From the NCBI RefSeq assembly GCF_003173035.1, contig NZ_QGLE01000002.1:310001-374000 (forward strand): a DNA stretch of 64,000 nt. The letters run 5' to 3'. Position 1 is the first letter of the stretch. The number at the start of each line of letters is the position of its first letter. This document shows, piece by piece, positions 30,893 to 40,004 of the stretch. Under the pieces are notes generated by a model, which was not told where the DNA came from, ran no database searches, and worked only from the letters and a program-made list of their open reading frames with translations. Source of the DNA: Zavarzinia aquatilis. Its GTDB lineage: Bacteria; Pseudomonadota; Alphaproteobacteria; Zavarziniales; Zavarziniaceae. Both the position numbers and the translations under genes were made by a program.

Positions 30893-31689
30893 GCCCGCTG
30901 TCGGCCGGGCGGATCGGTGCCCTCATGCTGCGCCACGGGTACCTGCTGCGCTCGTCCTGGCCGCGCCTCCTCGACATGATCTACTGGCCGACGGTGCAGA
31001 TGCTGACCTGGGGTTTCATCACCCTGTCGCTGCCCCTGCCCGAGGGGGTTGCCGGTCAGGGACTCGGCGTGTTGCTGGGCGCCGCGCTGCTGTGGGACGT
31101 GCTGCTGCGCGCCCAGCTCGGCACCTCGATGTCGTTTCTCGAGGAAATGTATGCCCGCAACCTCGGCCATCTGCTGGCCAGCCCCTTGCGCCCGATCGAG
31201 CTGCTGATCGCCATCGCCTGCGTCGGCCTGCTGCGCACCCTCGCCGGCATGGTGCCGACCAGCCTGCTGGCGATCTGGTTCTTCGGCTTCTCCGTCTACG
31301 ACATGGGCCTTGCCCTCGCCGGCTTCTTCGGCGCCCTCGTTTTGATGGGCTGGGCCATCGCCCTGTTCATTTCCGGCCTCGTCATGCGGGTCGGCATGGG
31401 GGCCGAGGCGTTGGCCTGGGGCTTCGTCTTCGCCATCGCGCCCTTGTCGGCGGTGTTCTATCCGGTCTCGGTGCTGCCGCCCGCCCTGCAGGTCGTCGCC
31501 TGGGGCCTGCCCTCAGCCCATGTCTTCGAGGGGATGCGGCAATTGCTGCTGACCGGCACGGTCGACGGTGCGGCCATCGGTCTCGCCTTTGCGCTCGATG
31601 CGCTCTATCTCGCGCTTGGCATCTTCGCTTTCCTGCGATTCCATGATGGCGCGCGCGACAAGGGCCGGTTACTCCAGACAGGCGAATAA
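30889..31689 (+). CDS. ABC-2 type transporter permease
   Basis: A 266-residue permease with six predicted membrane segments and an ABC-2 loop near the C-terminus (APLSAVFYPVSVLPPALQ...WGLPSAHVFEGMR). The ATG overlaps the ATPase stop by 4 bases. It likely exports a lipid, polysaccharide or small molecule; the sequence does not say which. Confidence 0.87.
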   Translation: MSPLSAGRIGALMLRHGYLLRSSWPRLLDMIYWPTVQMLTWGFITLSLPLPEGVAGQGLGVLLGAALLWDVLLRAQLGTSMSFLEEMYARNLGHLLASPLRPIELLIAIACVGLLRTLAGMVPTSLLAIWFFGFSVYDMGLALAGFFGALVLMGWAIALFISGLVMRVGMGAEALAWGFVFAIAPLSAVFYPVSVLPPALQVVAWGLPSAHVFEGMRQLLLTGTVDGAAIGLAFALDALYLALGIFAFLRFHDGARDKGRLLQTGE

Positions 31690-31753
31690 CGGGAACCCTC
31701 GTCCCGATCCCGGCGTTGATCGACCGGGGACGCGAGAGAGAAGGAATGCCAGG

Positions 31754-32452
31754 ATGCACATGATTTCGCGCCGGGACCTGATGGGCGGCGCCATCACCGC
31801 CATCGCCCTCGCCGGCACGGGCCGCGCCGCCTTCGCCGCGACCGACCAGCAGGAAATGGTCGACAAGGCCCGCATCACCATCGAAAGCCTGGGCACGGAC
31901 CCATCTTACGGCGACATGCGCGCCTATCTCGCCCGCTCGGTCGGTTGCCTGATCGTGCCGCAATTGCTGAAGGCTGGCTTCATCATCGGCGGCTCAGGCG
32001 GCGATGCCCTGCTCGCCGGCCGGCGCAAGTCGGACGGCAGCTGGTCGGCCCCCGCCTTCTATACGCTGGCCGCCGGCTCGGTCGGTCTGCAGATCGGCGC
32101 GCAGGCGTCGGAAGTCGTGCTCGTCATCAACAACGACCGCGGCCTCGAGGCGATCTTCAAGGACGAGATGAAGCTGGGCGCCGATGCCTCCATCGCGGTC
32201 GGTCCGGTCGGATCGGGTGTCGAGGCGGCGACGACGACCAATTTCCGCGCCGACATCTATTCCTACGCCAGGGCCAAGGGCCTGTTCGCCGGCGCCTCGC
32301 TGGAAGGCGCGGGCATCCTGTCGTCGACGAGCTGGAACAAGGCCTATTACGGGCGGGCGGTGAACCCGCGCGACATCGTGCTGAACCGGATCGTCGACAA
32401 TGCGGGCGCCAACAGCCTGAAGGCCACGCTTGCCCGCATCGCCAAGGTCTGA
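31754..32452 (+). CDS. SYLF (Ysc84) domain lipid-binding protein, exported
   Basis: A 232-residue protein with a twin-arginine-like signal (SRRDLMGGAITA... AFA, cut near residue 29) followed by a SYLF domain. Typical blocks are GFIIGGSGGDALL, GSVGLQIGAQASEVVLVI and the C-terminal AYSYARAKGLFAGASLEG region (here YSYARAKGLFAGASLEG). SYLF domains bind phosphoinositides in eukaryotes; the bacterial role is unclear, perhaps in the outer membrane. A second ATG two codons later (31760) is also possible. Confidence 0.85.
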   Translation: MHMISRRDLMGGAITAIALAGTGRAAFAATDQQEMVDKARITIESLGTDPSYGDMRAYLARSVGCLIVPQLLKAGFIIGGSGGDALLAGRRKSDGSWSAPAFYTLAAGSVGLQIGAQASEVVLVINNDRGLEAIFKDEMKLGADASIAVGPVGSGVEAATTTNFRADIYSYARAKGLFAGASLEGAGILSSTSWNKAYYGRAVNPRDIVLNRIVDNAGANSLKATLARIAKV

Positions 32453-32471
32453 CGCTGGCCCGATAGAGGCC

Positions 32472-33284
32472 TCAGCCGAGGGCAGCGGCGGTCACGCCAG
32501 CGACGACAAGGGCCAGCAGCCACAGGGCATGGGCCCGGTCAACGAGGACGAGGGCCGCCGCCACCCGCTGCGCCGGCAAGGCGAAACCTCGCCGGCCGAG
32601 AGCCGCTGACAGCGCCGCCGCCGCGGGGTTCAGCCCGCGCGGCGGCAGACGGCCGAAACCGATCAGCACCCCGGCGATGAACGAGGCCGGCAGGGTGACG
32701 ACAGCATGGCAGGCGCGCACCGCCCGGCCGAAGGCGCCATCCCGGTCCGCCTCGACGGCGGCGACCAGCCATTGCCCGGCCTTCAGCAGGAAGAGACCGG
32801 GCAGGCCGAGCGCCAGCCAGCCGAGGATCAGGGCGACCGGCCCGTCGGCGAGACGGGTCGCCAGCCGGTCGCAGGCGACGCGGGCGACCTCGCCTGCCCT
32901 TGACGGCGCGAGGCCGGCGACGCCGTCGACCGCCCGGCCGGCAGCCGCCCGCGCGCCGTTGAAGCCCATGCCTGCGGCAAGCAGCAACAATTCGGCGAGG
33001 CTGACGAATTCAGGCGGCAACAGCGCCGGCAGGGCACGGGCGAGACCGAAGCCCGCGCCGAGGGCGAACAGCGCGACCACGGACCACAGCAGGAATCCCC
33101 GCATCTGGCGCGTCGCCGCGGGCCGGTCGGCGCGGTTCAGGCGCCCGACCAGCCCTGTGGCGAGGCGCTGGACGGAGGCCGGCGGCCGGGCGCTGGCGCG
33201 GGGCCAGACCCGGTCGACGAACAGGGCCAGCACGGCGGGCGTCACCGGCTGGGCGGCAAGGCCGATCAGAAACGCTTCGAGCAC
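32472..33284 (-). CDS. divergent CobD/CbiB-like membrane protein
   Basis: A 270-residue membrane protein from GTG 33284; the open frame continues to ATG 33365. The layout resembles CobD/CbiB, the adenosylcobinamide-phosphate synthase. There is an early hydrophobic helix, a basic GRLNRADRP segment, paired helices and a central block ARVACDRLATRLADGPVA like the CobD ESVAENxxDGVxAP region, then GLPGLFLLKA like GLPGALAYKA. The conserved Glu and Asn of that block are replaced, so activity is doubtful. It is convergent with the SYLF gene. No other cobalamin genes are near. Confidence 0.5.
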   Translation of the reverse strand: MLEAFLIGLAAQPVTPAVLALFVDRVWPRASARPPASVQRLATGLVGRLNRADRPAATRQMRGFLLWSVVALFALGAGFGLARALPALLPPEFVSLAELLLLAAGMGFNGARAAAGRAVDGVAGLAPSRAGEVARVACDRLATRLADGPVALILGWLALGLPGLFLLKAGQWLVAAVEADRDGAFGRAVRACHAVVTLPASFIAGVLIGFGRLPPRGLNPAAAALSAALGRRGFALPAQRVAAALVLVDRAHALWLLALVVAGVTAAALG

Positions 33285-33379
33285 GGGCTGCGCGGTCCCA
33301 TTCCGACGAGATAGACTGCAGGCGATTAGCCGAATCGCCGGAAGCGCCGTCAAGTGCCACAGCATCCTCCCGCCCGATC

Positions 33380-34087
33380 ATGCGCCGCCTGCTGTTGCTG
33401 ATGGGTGCACTTCTGCTGCTGGCCGGCCTCGGCTTCGGCGGGCTGTGGCTGGCCCATGTCCGGGGCTGGTTGCCGAAAGGCGACGATCCCTGGGGCCGCC
33501 TCGACCTCGCGGCACCGCCAGGCCTGTTCACCGGGCGGCAGTTGCGCGCCCTGATCGACGATCCTCTGGCCTGCGTCGCCGTGCTGAAGGCCGCCCGGAT
33601 CGACTTCACGGCGATGGCCGACCAGCCGATCAGCGAGGGCTGCGGCTATGCCGACGCGGTCCGGTGGCAGGGCGAAAAGGCGCGCTTTCGCGAGCCGCTG
33701 GCGCTGACCTGCACCATGGCCGCGGGCCTTGTCCTGTTCGAGCGGCAGGTGCTGCAGCCGGCGGCGACCGCCATGCTGGGCAGCCCGGTGACCCGGATCG
33801 AGGATTACGGCACCTACAATTGCCGCAACATCGGCCGCGAGGAGAGCCGGCGGCGCAGCGAGCACGCCAAGGCGAACGCCATCGACCTCGCCGGATTCAC
33901 GCTGGCCAACGGGCACCGCATCACCGTCGCCCACGACTGGGGCCGCAAGACGCCGGAAGGCCGCCTTCTGGCCCGGCTGCGCGACGGCGCCTGCGGCCTG
34001 TTCAAGGTCGTGCTCGGCCCCGACTTCAACGCCGATCACCGCGATCACTTCCACATCGACATGGGGCCTTTCGAGGCCTGCCGCTAA
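33380..34087 (+). CDS. extensin-like C-terminal domain protein (M15 peptidase-like fold)
   Basis: A 235-residue protein with an N-terminal membrane anchor (about 3-25) and an extensin-like_C domain. Putative metal ligands of the M15-like fold are visible: H and D in EHAKANAIDLAGF (about 162-174) and the H-x-H pair in DHFHIDMG near the C-terminus. Four cysteines (LACVAV, EGCGY, LTCTM, YNCRN) plus two late ones could form periplasmic disulfides. A role in cell-wall peptide trimming is inferred, not shown. Confidence 0.78.
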   Translation: MRRLLLLMGALLLLAGLGFGGLWLAHVRGWLPKGDDPWGRLDLAAPPGLFTGRQLRALIDDPLACVAVLKAARIDFTAMADQPISEGCGYADAVRWQGEKARFREPLALTCTMAAGLVLFERQVLQPAATAMLGSPVTRIEDYGTYNCRNIGREESRRRSEHAKANAIDLAGFTLANGHRITVAHDWGRKTPEGRLLARLRDGACGLFKVVLGPDFNADHRDHFHIDMGPFEACR

Positions 34088-34124
34088 CGGCTAGGCTGCG
34101 CGATCCCTTTGCCGAGTTGCCGTC

Positions 34125-34592
34125 TTGCGCCCAGTCCTTCGTCTCGTTCCCGTCCTGGTCGCGCTGCTGTGCGCCGCCGGCTGCGCCCGCCAGACCCCGC
34201 GCGCCGCTGCCCCGGCACCCGACCGGACGGCGCCCGCGCGCGCGGCCTTCGGCGATCACATGGAAAAATATCAGGGCCAGCCCCTCACCGCCCTGATCAG
34301 GGACTTCGGCCCACCCAGCCGCCAGCGTCCGGCGTCCGACGGCGGCACCATCGCCGTCTGGTCGCGCAAGGGCGAGACAACGGTCGACGGCAAGACCTTC
34401 GCCCAGGATTGCGAGGTTACCGCCTTCGTCGATCCCGCCGGCACCGTCTCGGGCATCTTCGGCGGCGGCAACATCGTTTATTGCGCCAAGGAATTCGTGC
34501 CGCCGACCGCCGTCCGCGATTCGGCGGGCGAGCTGTTCTCGGGTCCGCAGGCAAGCCCGCCCGGCGCGGCCTTGCCGCCGCCCGGTTTCTGA
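34125..34592 (+). CDS. small lipoprotein of unknown function
   Basis: A 155-residue protein from a TTG start with a lipoprotein signal, lipobox CAAGC with C20. After a Pro/Ala linker comes a compact domain (GQPLTALIRDFGPPSR, VWSRKGETTVDG, QDCEVTAFVDPAGTVSGI) of the kind seen in small outer-membrane proteins with a BamE-like look. Two cysteines (DCEV, YCAK) may pair. It lies 37 bases after the extensin-like gene and ends 7 bases from the convergent repeat-protein gene. Confidence 0.65.
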   Translation: MRPVLRLVPVLVALLCAAGCARQTPRAAAPAPDRTAPARAAFGDHMEKYQGQPLTALIRDFGPPSRQRPASDGGTIAVWSRKGETTVDGKTFAQDCEVTAFVDPAGTVSGIFGGGNIVYCAKEFVPPTAVRDSAGELFSGPQASPPGAALPPPGF

Positions 34593-34599
34593 TCCGCTG

Positions 34600-36201
34600 T
34601 TATTCGGCGGGCGGGGTCTGCAAGGGGGCGGCGTCGAGCGGCTGGGCGCCGATGCGGGTCGCGATCCGGGCAAGGACAAGGGCGCGCAGGGTCGGCTCGG
34701 ACAGGCCTCGGGCCGCTTCCAGCCCGGCGACCGCATTGCCGGCCGCGAGCTGCGCCAGGGCGAGATTGGCCGTGCCGATCTCGCGGTTCTCGGTGCTCTG
34801 CACCTCGGCGACGGCGCGTTGCACCGCCTCGACATTGCCGCTGTCGGCGAAAATGCCGGCGAGTTCCAGCGCCACATCCTCGCGCTCCGGTGATTCGGTC
34901 ATGCGACCGAGAGCATCGAAGGCGCCGTTCACATCGCCGTTGCGCGCCAGCCGCTCGGCCACGGCGCCAGTGGCCGATTGCCGGGCCTGCTGTCCGGCGA
35001 TGGCCTCGGCGGCGGCGGCGGCAACCTGAACATTGGCCGCCTCGGCCGCGCCATTGACGATATATTGCAGCGCCGCGTCTCGAATCTGGCCATCCTGAAT
35101 TTCGCCCGCGATGGCCTGCGCCTCGGCGAGACGGCCGGCATCGACGAGGGCGGCGACGGCACCGCGCAGCGCGATGTCGCGCACGACGATATCGGGCAGG
35201 GCGCGGGCGAATTCGATGCCGAAACCCGTCAGGTTGCCGGCGATGGCCGCGCCGGGGACATAGCCCTGAATCTCGCCCAGGGTCTCGGGCGTCAGGCCCC
35301 GCACCGCCTCGACAGCGCCGGCGAAGGCCTGACGAGCCCGCTCGCCGTCGCCGGCCAGACCGAGCGCGGTGCCGAGGTCGAGCAGGACGAATGCCTGTTC
35401 GCGGGCATCGGGCGCATCGCCCAGATGCTCCAGCGCGCGGTCGGCGGCGGCGACGGCGCCCGCCGTCTCCCCTGCGCGGGCAAAGCCGAGGGCGGCATTG
35501 CGCAACACCTGAAGCCGGCGCGCGGAATCGGGGATACTGTCGGCAATGGCGAGGGCGCGCGGCACGTCGTACATGCCGACGGCGGCCTGCGCCGCGCTCT
35601 GCCGCAAGCGGCCGAGCAAGCCCGGGTCGCTGACCTGCGCCAGCACAGCCATCGCATCGTCGAGAATGCGGCCCGCCGCCGGGTCCTGGCGCGCGGCCAT
35701 CGCCCGGGCGACATCGACGAGGGCACGGAAACGCTGTTCGGTATCGTCGACCGCGCGGGCGAGGCCAATGCCGACCGAGACCGAGCCCTGACGCACCAGG
35801 GCGGCGGCGACCGCCGCCGTCGCATCGCGCTGACCATCGACATCGGACAGGCGGCCGACGAGAGCCATCGCGCGTTCCGCCTCGCCGGCCGCGGCGGCGA
35901 TGATGGCGGATTGAGACAGGGCATCGTCCCGCACCGAGACATCGGCGATATCGGCGAGGATGCGGTCGACCGCGCCCCAGTCGCCAGCCTTGGCCCGTTC
36001 CTCGGCGATGGAGGAAACGACCATGCCGCGCTCGTTACCGTCGGGGATCTGGTTCGCGCTGGCGAGGGCGGCGTTGATCAGGTCATCGGACGAGATCGCC
36101 GCCTGCGCCGGGCCGGCCCCGATGGACAGCCACAAGCCGGCGAGGCCCATGGTACTGGCAAGGAGACGGCGAACCACCGAGGGATAGAGCTTGGAAAACA
36201 T
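34600..36201 (-). CDS. exported alpha-helical repeat protein, unknown function
   Basis: A 533-residue protein with a signal peptide (MFSKLYPSVVRR... AQA, cut near residue 35). The remainder is almost entirely Ala-rich helical hairpins of roughly 30-40 residues, such as GEAERAMALVGRLSDVDGQRD and YDVPRALAIADSIPDSARR, each ending with an Asp/Arg turn. This resembles TPR/Sel1-type solenoids, with a recurring ALxxAxxIPDxxxRxxxL theme. It is presumably a periplasmic protein-binding scaffold. ATG 36201 is chosen because the signal peptide starts there; a longer frame is open upstream. Confidence 0.68.
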   Translation of the reverse strand: MFSKLYPSVVRRLLASTMGLAGLWLSIGAGPAQAAISSDDLINAALASANQIPDGNERGMVVSSIAEERAKAGDWGAVDRILADIADVSVRDDALSQSAIIAAAAGEAERAMALVGRLSDVDGQRDATAAVAAALVRQGSVSVGIGLARAVDDTEQRFRALVDVARAMAARQDPAAGRILDDAMAVLAQVSDPGLLGRLRQSAAQAAVGMYDVPRALAIADSIPDSARRLQVLRNAALGFARAGETAGAVAAADRALEHLGDAPDAREQAFVLLDLGTALGLAGDGERARQAFAGAVEAVRGLTPETLGEIQGYVPGAAIAGNLTGFGIEFARALPDIVVRDIALRGAVAALVDAGRLAEAQAIAGEIQDGQIRDAALQYIVNGAAEAANVQVAAAAAEAIAGQQARQSATGAVAERLARNGDVNGAFDALGRMTESPEREDVALELAGIFADSGNVEAVQRAVAEVQSTENREIGTANLALAQLAAGNAVAGLEAARGLSEPTLRALVLARIATRIGAQPLDAAPLQTPPAE

Positions 36202-36402
36202 GAGGATACGGTACCGCTGGACCGGAGTCGAATTCGGGGCGCCATCATGCCCATTGCCCCGGCGCTTGACCAGAGGGGCCAATGGGGGATTTCAAACCGC
36301 TGGAAATAGGCTCGAATTATCTGTGGGAACCGGTCTAGTCTTGACGGTGGCGGGGGGCGCGCCGCGGCGGTTTGCCGACCCGCATCAAACACGGAGGCAT
36401 TC

Positions 36403-38034
36403 ATGAACCTGCGATCCGGCACTTTGCGAACGAAGGCGCGGCGCCTGGCCCTGGCCACGGCGGCGGCGACCACGCTTCTCGCCGGCCTCGGCGGCCCGGC
36501 CTTTGCTGCCAAGACTCTGGTCTATTGCTCCGAAGGCAGCCCCGAGAATTTCAATCCGCAGCTGAACACGACGGGTACATCCTTCGATGCCGCCCGCCCC
36601 GTTTACGACCGTCTGGTCGATTTCGTGCCCGGCACGACGCAGACGCGGCCCGGTCTCGCCGAATCCTGGACCGTTTCCGAAGACGGCCTGACCTATGAGT
36701 TCAAGCTGCGCCGCGGCGTGAAATTCCACACGAGCAAGACCTTCACGCCGACCCGCGACTTCAACGCCGACGACGTGCTGTTCTCGTTCAATCGCATGTG
36801 GAAGAACGACAGCCCCTACCACGGCGTCTCCGGCGGGGCTTACGACTACTTCGGCGACATGGGCATGAACGAGATGCTGAAGTCGATCGACAAGGTCGAC
36901 GACTACACCGTCCGCTTCGTGCTGACCGCGCCCAACGCGCCCTTCATCGCCAATCTGGCGATGGATTTCGCCACCATCCTGTCGGCCGAATATGCCGATG
37001 CCATGCTGAAGGCGGGCACGCCCGAAAAGGTCGATCAGGAGCCGATCGGCACCGGCGCCTTCACCTTCGTGCAGTACCAGAAGGATGCGATCATCCGCTT
37101 CAAGGCGTTCGACGCCTATTGGGCGGGCAAGCCGAAGCTGGACAATCTCGTCTTCGCGATCACCACCGACGCCTCGACCCGCTGGGCCAAGCTGAAGGCC
37201 GGCGAGTGCCAGGTCGCGCCCTATCCCAACCCTCAGGACATCGAAGTGATGAAGGCGACGCCGGGCGTCGTCCTGATGCAGCAGCCGGGGCTCAATGTCG
37301 GCTATCTCGCCTTCAACACGCAGAAAGCCCCCTTCGACAACAAGCTGGTGCGCCAGGCCCTGTCGATGGCGATCGACAAGGCGGCGATCATCAAGGCGGT
37401 TTACGGCGCCGCGGGCCAGCCGGCGGTGAACCCGATCCCGCCCACCATCTGGTCCTACAACAAGGACATCACCGATTACCCCTATGACCCGGAAAAGGCC
37501 AAGGCCCTGCTGGCCCAGGCCCAGGTCACGCTGCCGCTCGAGACCGATATCTGGGCGATGCCGGTGCAGCGCCCCTATAATCCGGACGCCAAGAAGGTCG
37601 CCGAACTGATCCAGGCGGATCTCGCCGCGGTCGGCTTCAAGGCCAAGATCGTCACCTATGAATGGGGCGAATATCGCAAGCGCTGCCAGAACGGCGAGCA
37701 CCAGATGTGCCAGCTGGGCTGGACCGGCGACAACGGCGACCCGGACAATTTCCTCTACACGCTGCTCGGCTGCGACGCGGCGCGTCCCGGCGGCGGCAAT
37801 CTCGCCAAATGGTGCAACAAGGAGTTCGACGACCTGGTGCGCAAGGCCCAGCAGGTCCCGGACATGGCCGAGCGCACCAAGCTCTACGAACAGGCCCAGG
37901 TCATCTTCCACGAGGAAGCGCCGTGGTTCGTCATCGCCCATTCGCTGGTTTCGGAGCCGGTGAGCGACAAGGTGGTGAACTACAAGCTCAGCCCCCTCGG
38001 CAGCCATGAGTTCAAGGAAGTCGACCTGAAGTAG
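36403..38034 (+). CDS. peptide ABC transporter substrate-binding protein
   Basis: A 543-residue SBP_bac_5 (DppA/OppA) protein with a signal peptide ending near AFA (about residue 35). The mature start LVYCSEGSPENFNPQLNTTG and the block RPGLAESWTVSEDGLTYEFKLRRGVKFH are typical of dipeptide-binding proteins. It captures di- or oligopeptides in the periplasm for the four downstream genes. A 10-bp hairpin separates it from the permease gene and could keep its expression higher. Confidence 0.93.
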   Translation: MNLRSGTLRTKARRLALATAAATTLLAGLGGPAFAAKTLVYCSEGSPENFNPQLNTTGTSFDAARPVYDRLVDFVPGTTQTRPGLAESWTVSEDGLTYEFKLRRGVKFHTSKTFTPTRDFNADDVLFSFNRMWKNDSPYHGVSGGAYDYFGDMGMNEMLKSIDKVDDYTVRFVLTAPNAPFIANLAMDFATILSAEYADAMLKAGTPEKVDQEPIGTGAFTFVQYQKDAIIRFKAFDAYWAGKPKLDNLVFAITTDASTRWAKLKAGECQVAPYPNPQDIEVMKATPGVVLMQQPGLNVGYLAFNTQKAPFDNKLVRQALSMAIDKAAIIKAVYGAAGQPAVNPIPPTIWSYNKDITDYPYDPEKAKALLAQAQVTLPLETDIWAMPVQRPYNPDAKKVAELIQADLAAVGFKAKIVTYEWGEYRKRCQNGEHQMCQLGWTGDNGDPDNFLYTLLGCDAARPGGGNLAKWCNKEFDDLVRKAQQVPDMAERTKLYEQAQVIFHEEAPWFVIAHSLVSEPVSDKVVNYKLSPLGSHEFKEVDLK

Positions 38035-38040
38035 GAATGG

Positions 38041-38066
38041 GGGCGCCGCCCACTCCGGCGGCGCCC
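38041..38066 (+). repeat. perfect 10-bp stem-loop between the binding-protein and permease genes
   Basis: GGGCGCCGCC (38041-38050) pairs exactly with GGCGGCGCCC (38057-38066) around a 6-base loop. It starts 7 bases after the binding-protein stop and has no T-tract. Such hairpins commonly stabilise the binding-protein mRNA against 3' decay and lower permease expression. Confidence 0.75.
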
Positions 38067-38092
38067 TGTCCACCGCTCGCGGAAGGGCCTGA

Positions 38093-39103
38093 ATGCTCCG
38101 CTACATCGCCTCGCGCCTGCTGGTGCTCGTCCCGACCGTGCTCGGGATCGTGCTTCTCGCCTTCTTTCTGGTCCGCCAGCTTCACGGCGATGCCGTCGAG
38201 GCCCGTTCGGGCGAGCGCGGCATCACCGCCGAGCAACTGGCGGAGCGGCGCCACGCCCTCGGTCTCGACCGCCCGCTCTACGAACAGTTCGGCGCCTATC
38301 TTGGCCAGTTGATGCAGGGTGACCTCGGGAAATCCTATGTCACCCAGCGCCCGGTGATCGACGAGTTCCTCGAACTCTTCCCGGCGACCATCGAACTCTC
38401 CATCGTCGCCATGATCTTCGCCGTCGTCATCGGCCTGCCGGCGGGCATATTGGCGGCGCTGACGCGGGGCAGCGTCCTCGACCACGGAGTGATGGGGGCC
38501 GCCCTCGCCGGCTATTCCATGCCCATCTTCTGGTGGGCGATCCTGCTCATCGTGCTGTTTTCCAACATTCTTGGCCTGACCCCCGTCTCGGGCCGGCTCG
38601 ACGTGCTTTATTACATCGAGCCGACGACGGGTTTCATGCTGATCGACACGCTGTTGTCGGACGAGCCGGAATCCTTCTGGTCGGCGCTGCGCCACCTGAT
38701 CCTGCCTTCCGTTGTGCTCGGCACCATTCCCCTCGCCGTGATCGCCCGCATGACCCGTTCGGCCATGCTGGAGGTATTGGGCGAGGATTACATCCGCACC
38801 GCGCGGGCCAAGGGCCTGTCGCCGTTTCGCGTGGTCTGGGTCCATGCCCTGCGCAACGCCCTCATCCCCGTGATCACGGTGATCGGGCTGCAGGTCGGCA
38901 CGCTGCTGGCGGGGGCCGTGCTGACCGAGACGATCTTTTCCTGGCCCGGGGTCGGCAAATGGCTGATCGACGCCATCGGCCGGCGCGACTTCCCCGCGGT
39001 GCAGGGCGGCATATTGCTGATCGCCGTCACCATCATCGCCGTCAATCTGGCCGTCGACCTGCTCTATGGCCTGATCAACCCGCGCATCCGGCACCAGAAA
39101 TGA
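38093..39103 (+). CDS. peptide ABC transporter permease (DppB type)
   Basis: A 336-residue BPD_transp_1 permease: one N-terminal membrane segment, a periplasmic loop and five further segments. The cytoplasmic EAA loop (EDYIRTARAKGLSPFRVVWVHALRNA in the family pattern) is near residue 225-250. It pairs with the next gene product. Its stop overlaps the next start as ATGA. Confidence 0.92.
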   Translation: MLRYIASRLLVLVPTVLGIVLLAFFLVRQLHGDAVEARSGERGITAEQLAERRHALGLDRPLYEQFGAYLGQLMQGDLGKSYVTQRPVIDEFLELFPATIELSIVAMIFAVVIGLPAGILAALTRGSVLDHGVMGAALAGYSMPIFWWAILLIVLFSNILGLTPVSGRLDVLYYIEPTTGFMLIDTLLSDEPESFWSALRHLILPSVVLGTIPLAVIARMTRSAMLEVLGEDYIRTARAKGLSPFRVVWVHALRNALIPVITVIGLQVGTLLAGAVLTETIFSWPGVGKWLIDAIGRRDFPAVQGGILLIAVTIIAVNLAVDLLYGLINPRIRHQK

Positions 39104-40002
39104 CCACGACGACCGACAGTGCCGGGACCGGCCACCACCCCTCCCCCCTCGCCGCCTTCTGGCGCGATTTCCGCCGCAACAGGGGCGCCCTCGGCGGCCT
39201 CGTCTTCATCGTGATCGTCGCCCTCGCCGCGCTGCTCGCGCCCGTGGTCGCGCCCCATCTGCCGGATGTGCAGGACCGCAATGCCTTTCTGGTGCCGCCG
39301 GTCTGGGTCGCGGGCGGCGACTGGCGTTACATCCTCGGCACCGATGACGTCGGCCGCGACATCCTCTCGCGCATCATCTGGGGCGCGCGGCTGTCGCTGT
39401 CGATCGGGGCGATCGTCGTCACCCTGTCGCTCGCCATCGGCGTGCTGCTCGGATTGCTCGCCGGCTTTCTCGGCGGCCTGTTCGATCAGGGCATCATGCG
39501 CCTGATGGATGTGCTGATGGCGTTGCCCAGCCTTTTGCTCGCCGTCGCCATCGTCGCCGTGCTCGGCCCGTCGCTGGCCAATGCCATGATCGCCATCGCC
39601 ATCGTCGTGCTGCCGCATTACGTGCGCCTGACAAGGGCGACGGTGCTGACCGAGCTCGCCAAGGATTACGTCACCGCGAGCCGCATCGCCGGCGCCGGCC
39701 TGTGGCGCATGATGGTCATCGTCGTGCTGCCCAATTGCCTCGCACCGCTGATCGTGCAGGCCAGCCTCGGCTTTTCCTCGGCCATTCTCGATGCCGCCGC
39801 CCTCGGTTTCCTCGGTCTCGGCGCCCAGCCGCCGACGCCGGAATGGGGCACCATGCTGGCCGATGCCAAGAAATTCGTGCAGTCCGGGCAATGGTGGGTC
39901 GTCACCTTCCCCGGGCTCGCCATCCTGCTGACCGTGCTCGCCTTCAACCTGCTGGGCGATGGCCTGCGCGATGCCCTCGATCCCAAGCTGAAGGAGCGAT
40001 GA
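39100..40002 (+). CDS. peptide ABC transporter permease (DppC type)
   Basis: A 300-residue permease with the OppC_N region ([17 protein letters not shown]) and the C-terminal permease domain. The conserved [21 protein letters not shown] block and the EAA loop [15 protein letters not shown] are present. It forms the inner-membrane channel with the DppB-type partner. The start is fixed by the 4-base overlap; the longer open frame upstream runs inside the previous gene. Confidence 0.92.
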   Translation: MTTTTDSAGTGHHPSPLAAFWRDFRRNRGALGGLVFIVIVALAALLAPVVAPHLPDVQDRNAFLVPPVWVAGGDWRYILGTDDVGRDILSRIIWGARLSLSIGAIVVTLSLAIGVLLGLLAGFLGGLFDQGIMRLMDVLMALPSLLLAVAIVAVLGPSLANAMIAIAIVVLPHYVRLTRATVLTELAKDYVTASRIAGAGLWRMMVIVVLPNCLAPLIVQASLGFSSAILDAAALGFLGLGAQPPTPEWGTMLADAKKFVQSGQWWVVTFPGLAILLTVLAFNLLGDGLRDALDPKLKER

Positions 40003-40004
40003 GC

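Noticed and set aside
36385-38073. A 562-codon minus-strand frame opposite the peptide-binding protein
   Set aside because: Antisense shadow; no domain, no ribosome site, and the plus strand encodes a full SBP_bac_5 protein.
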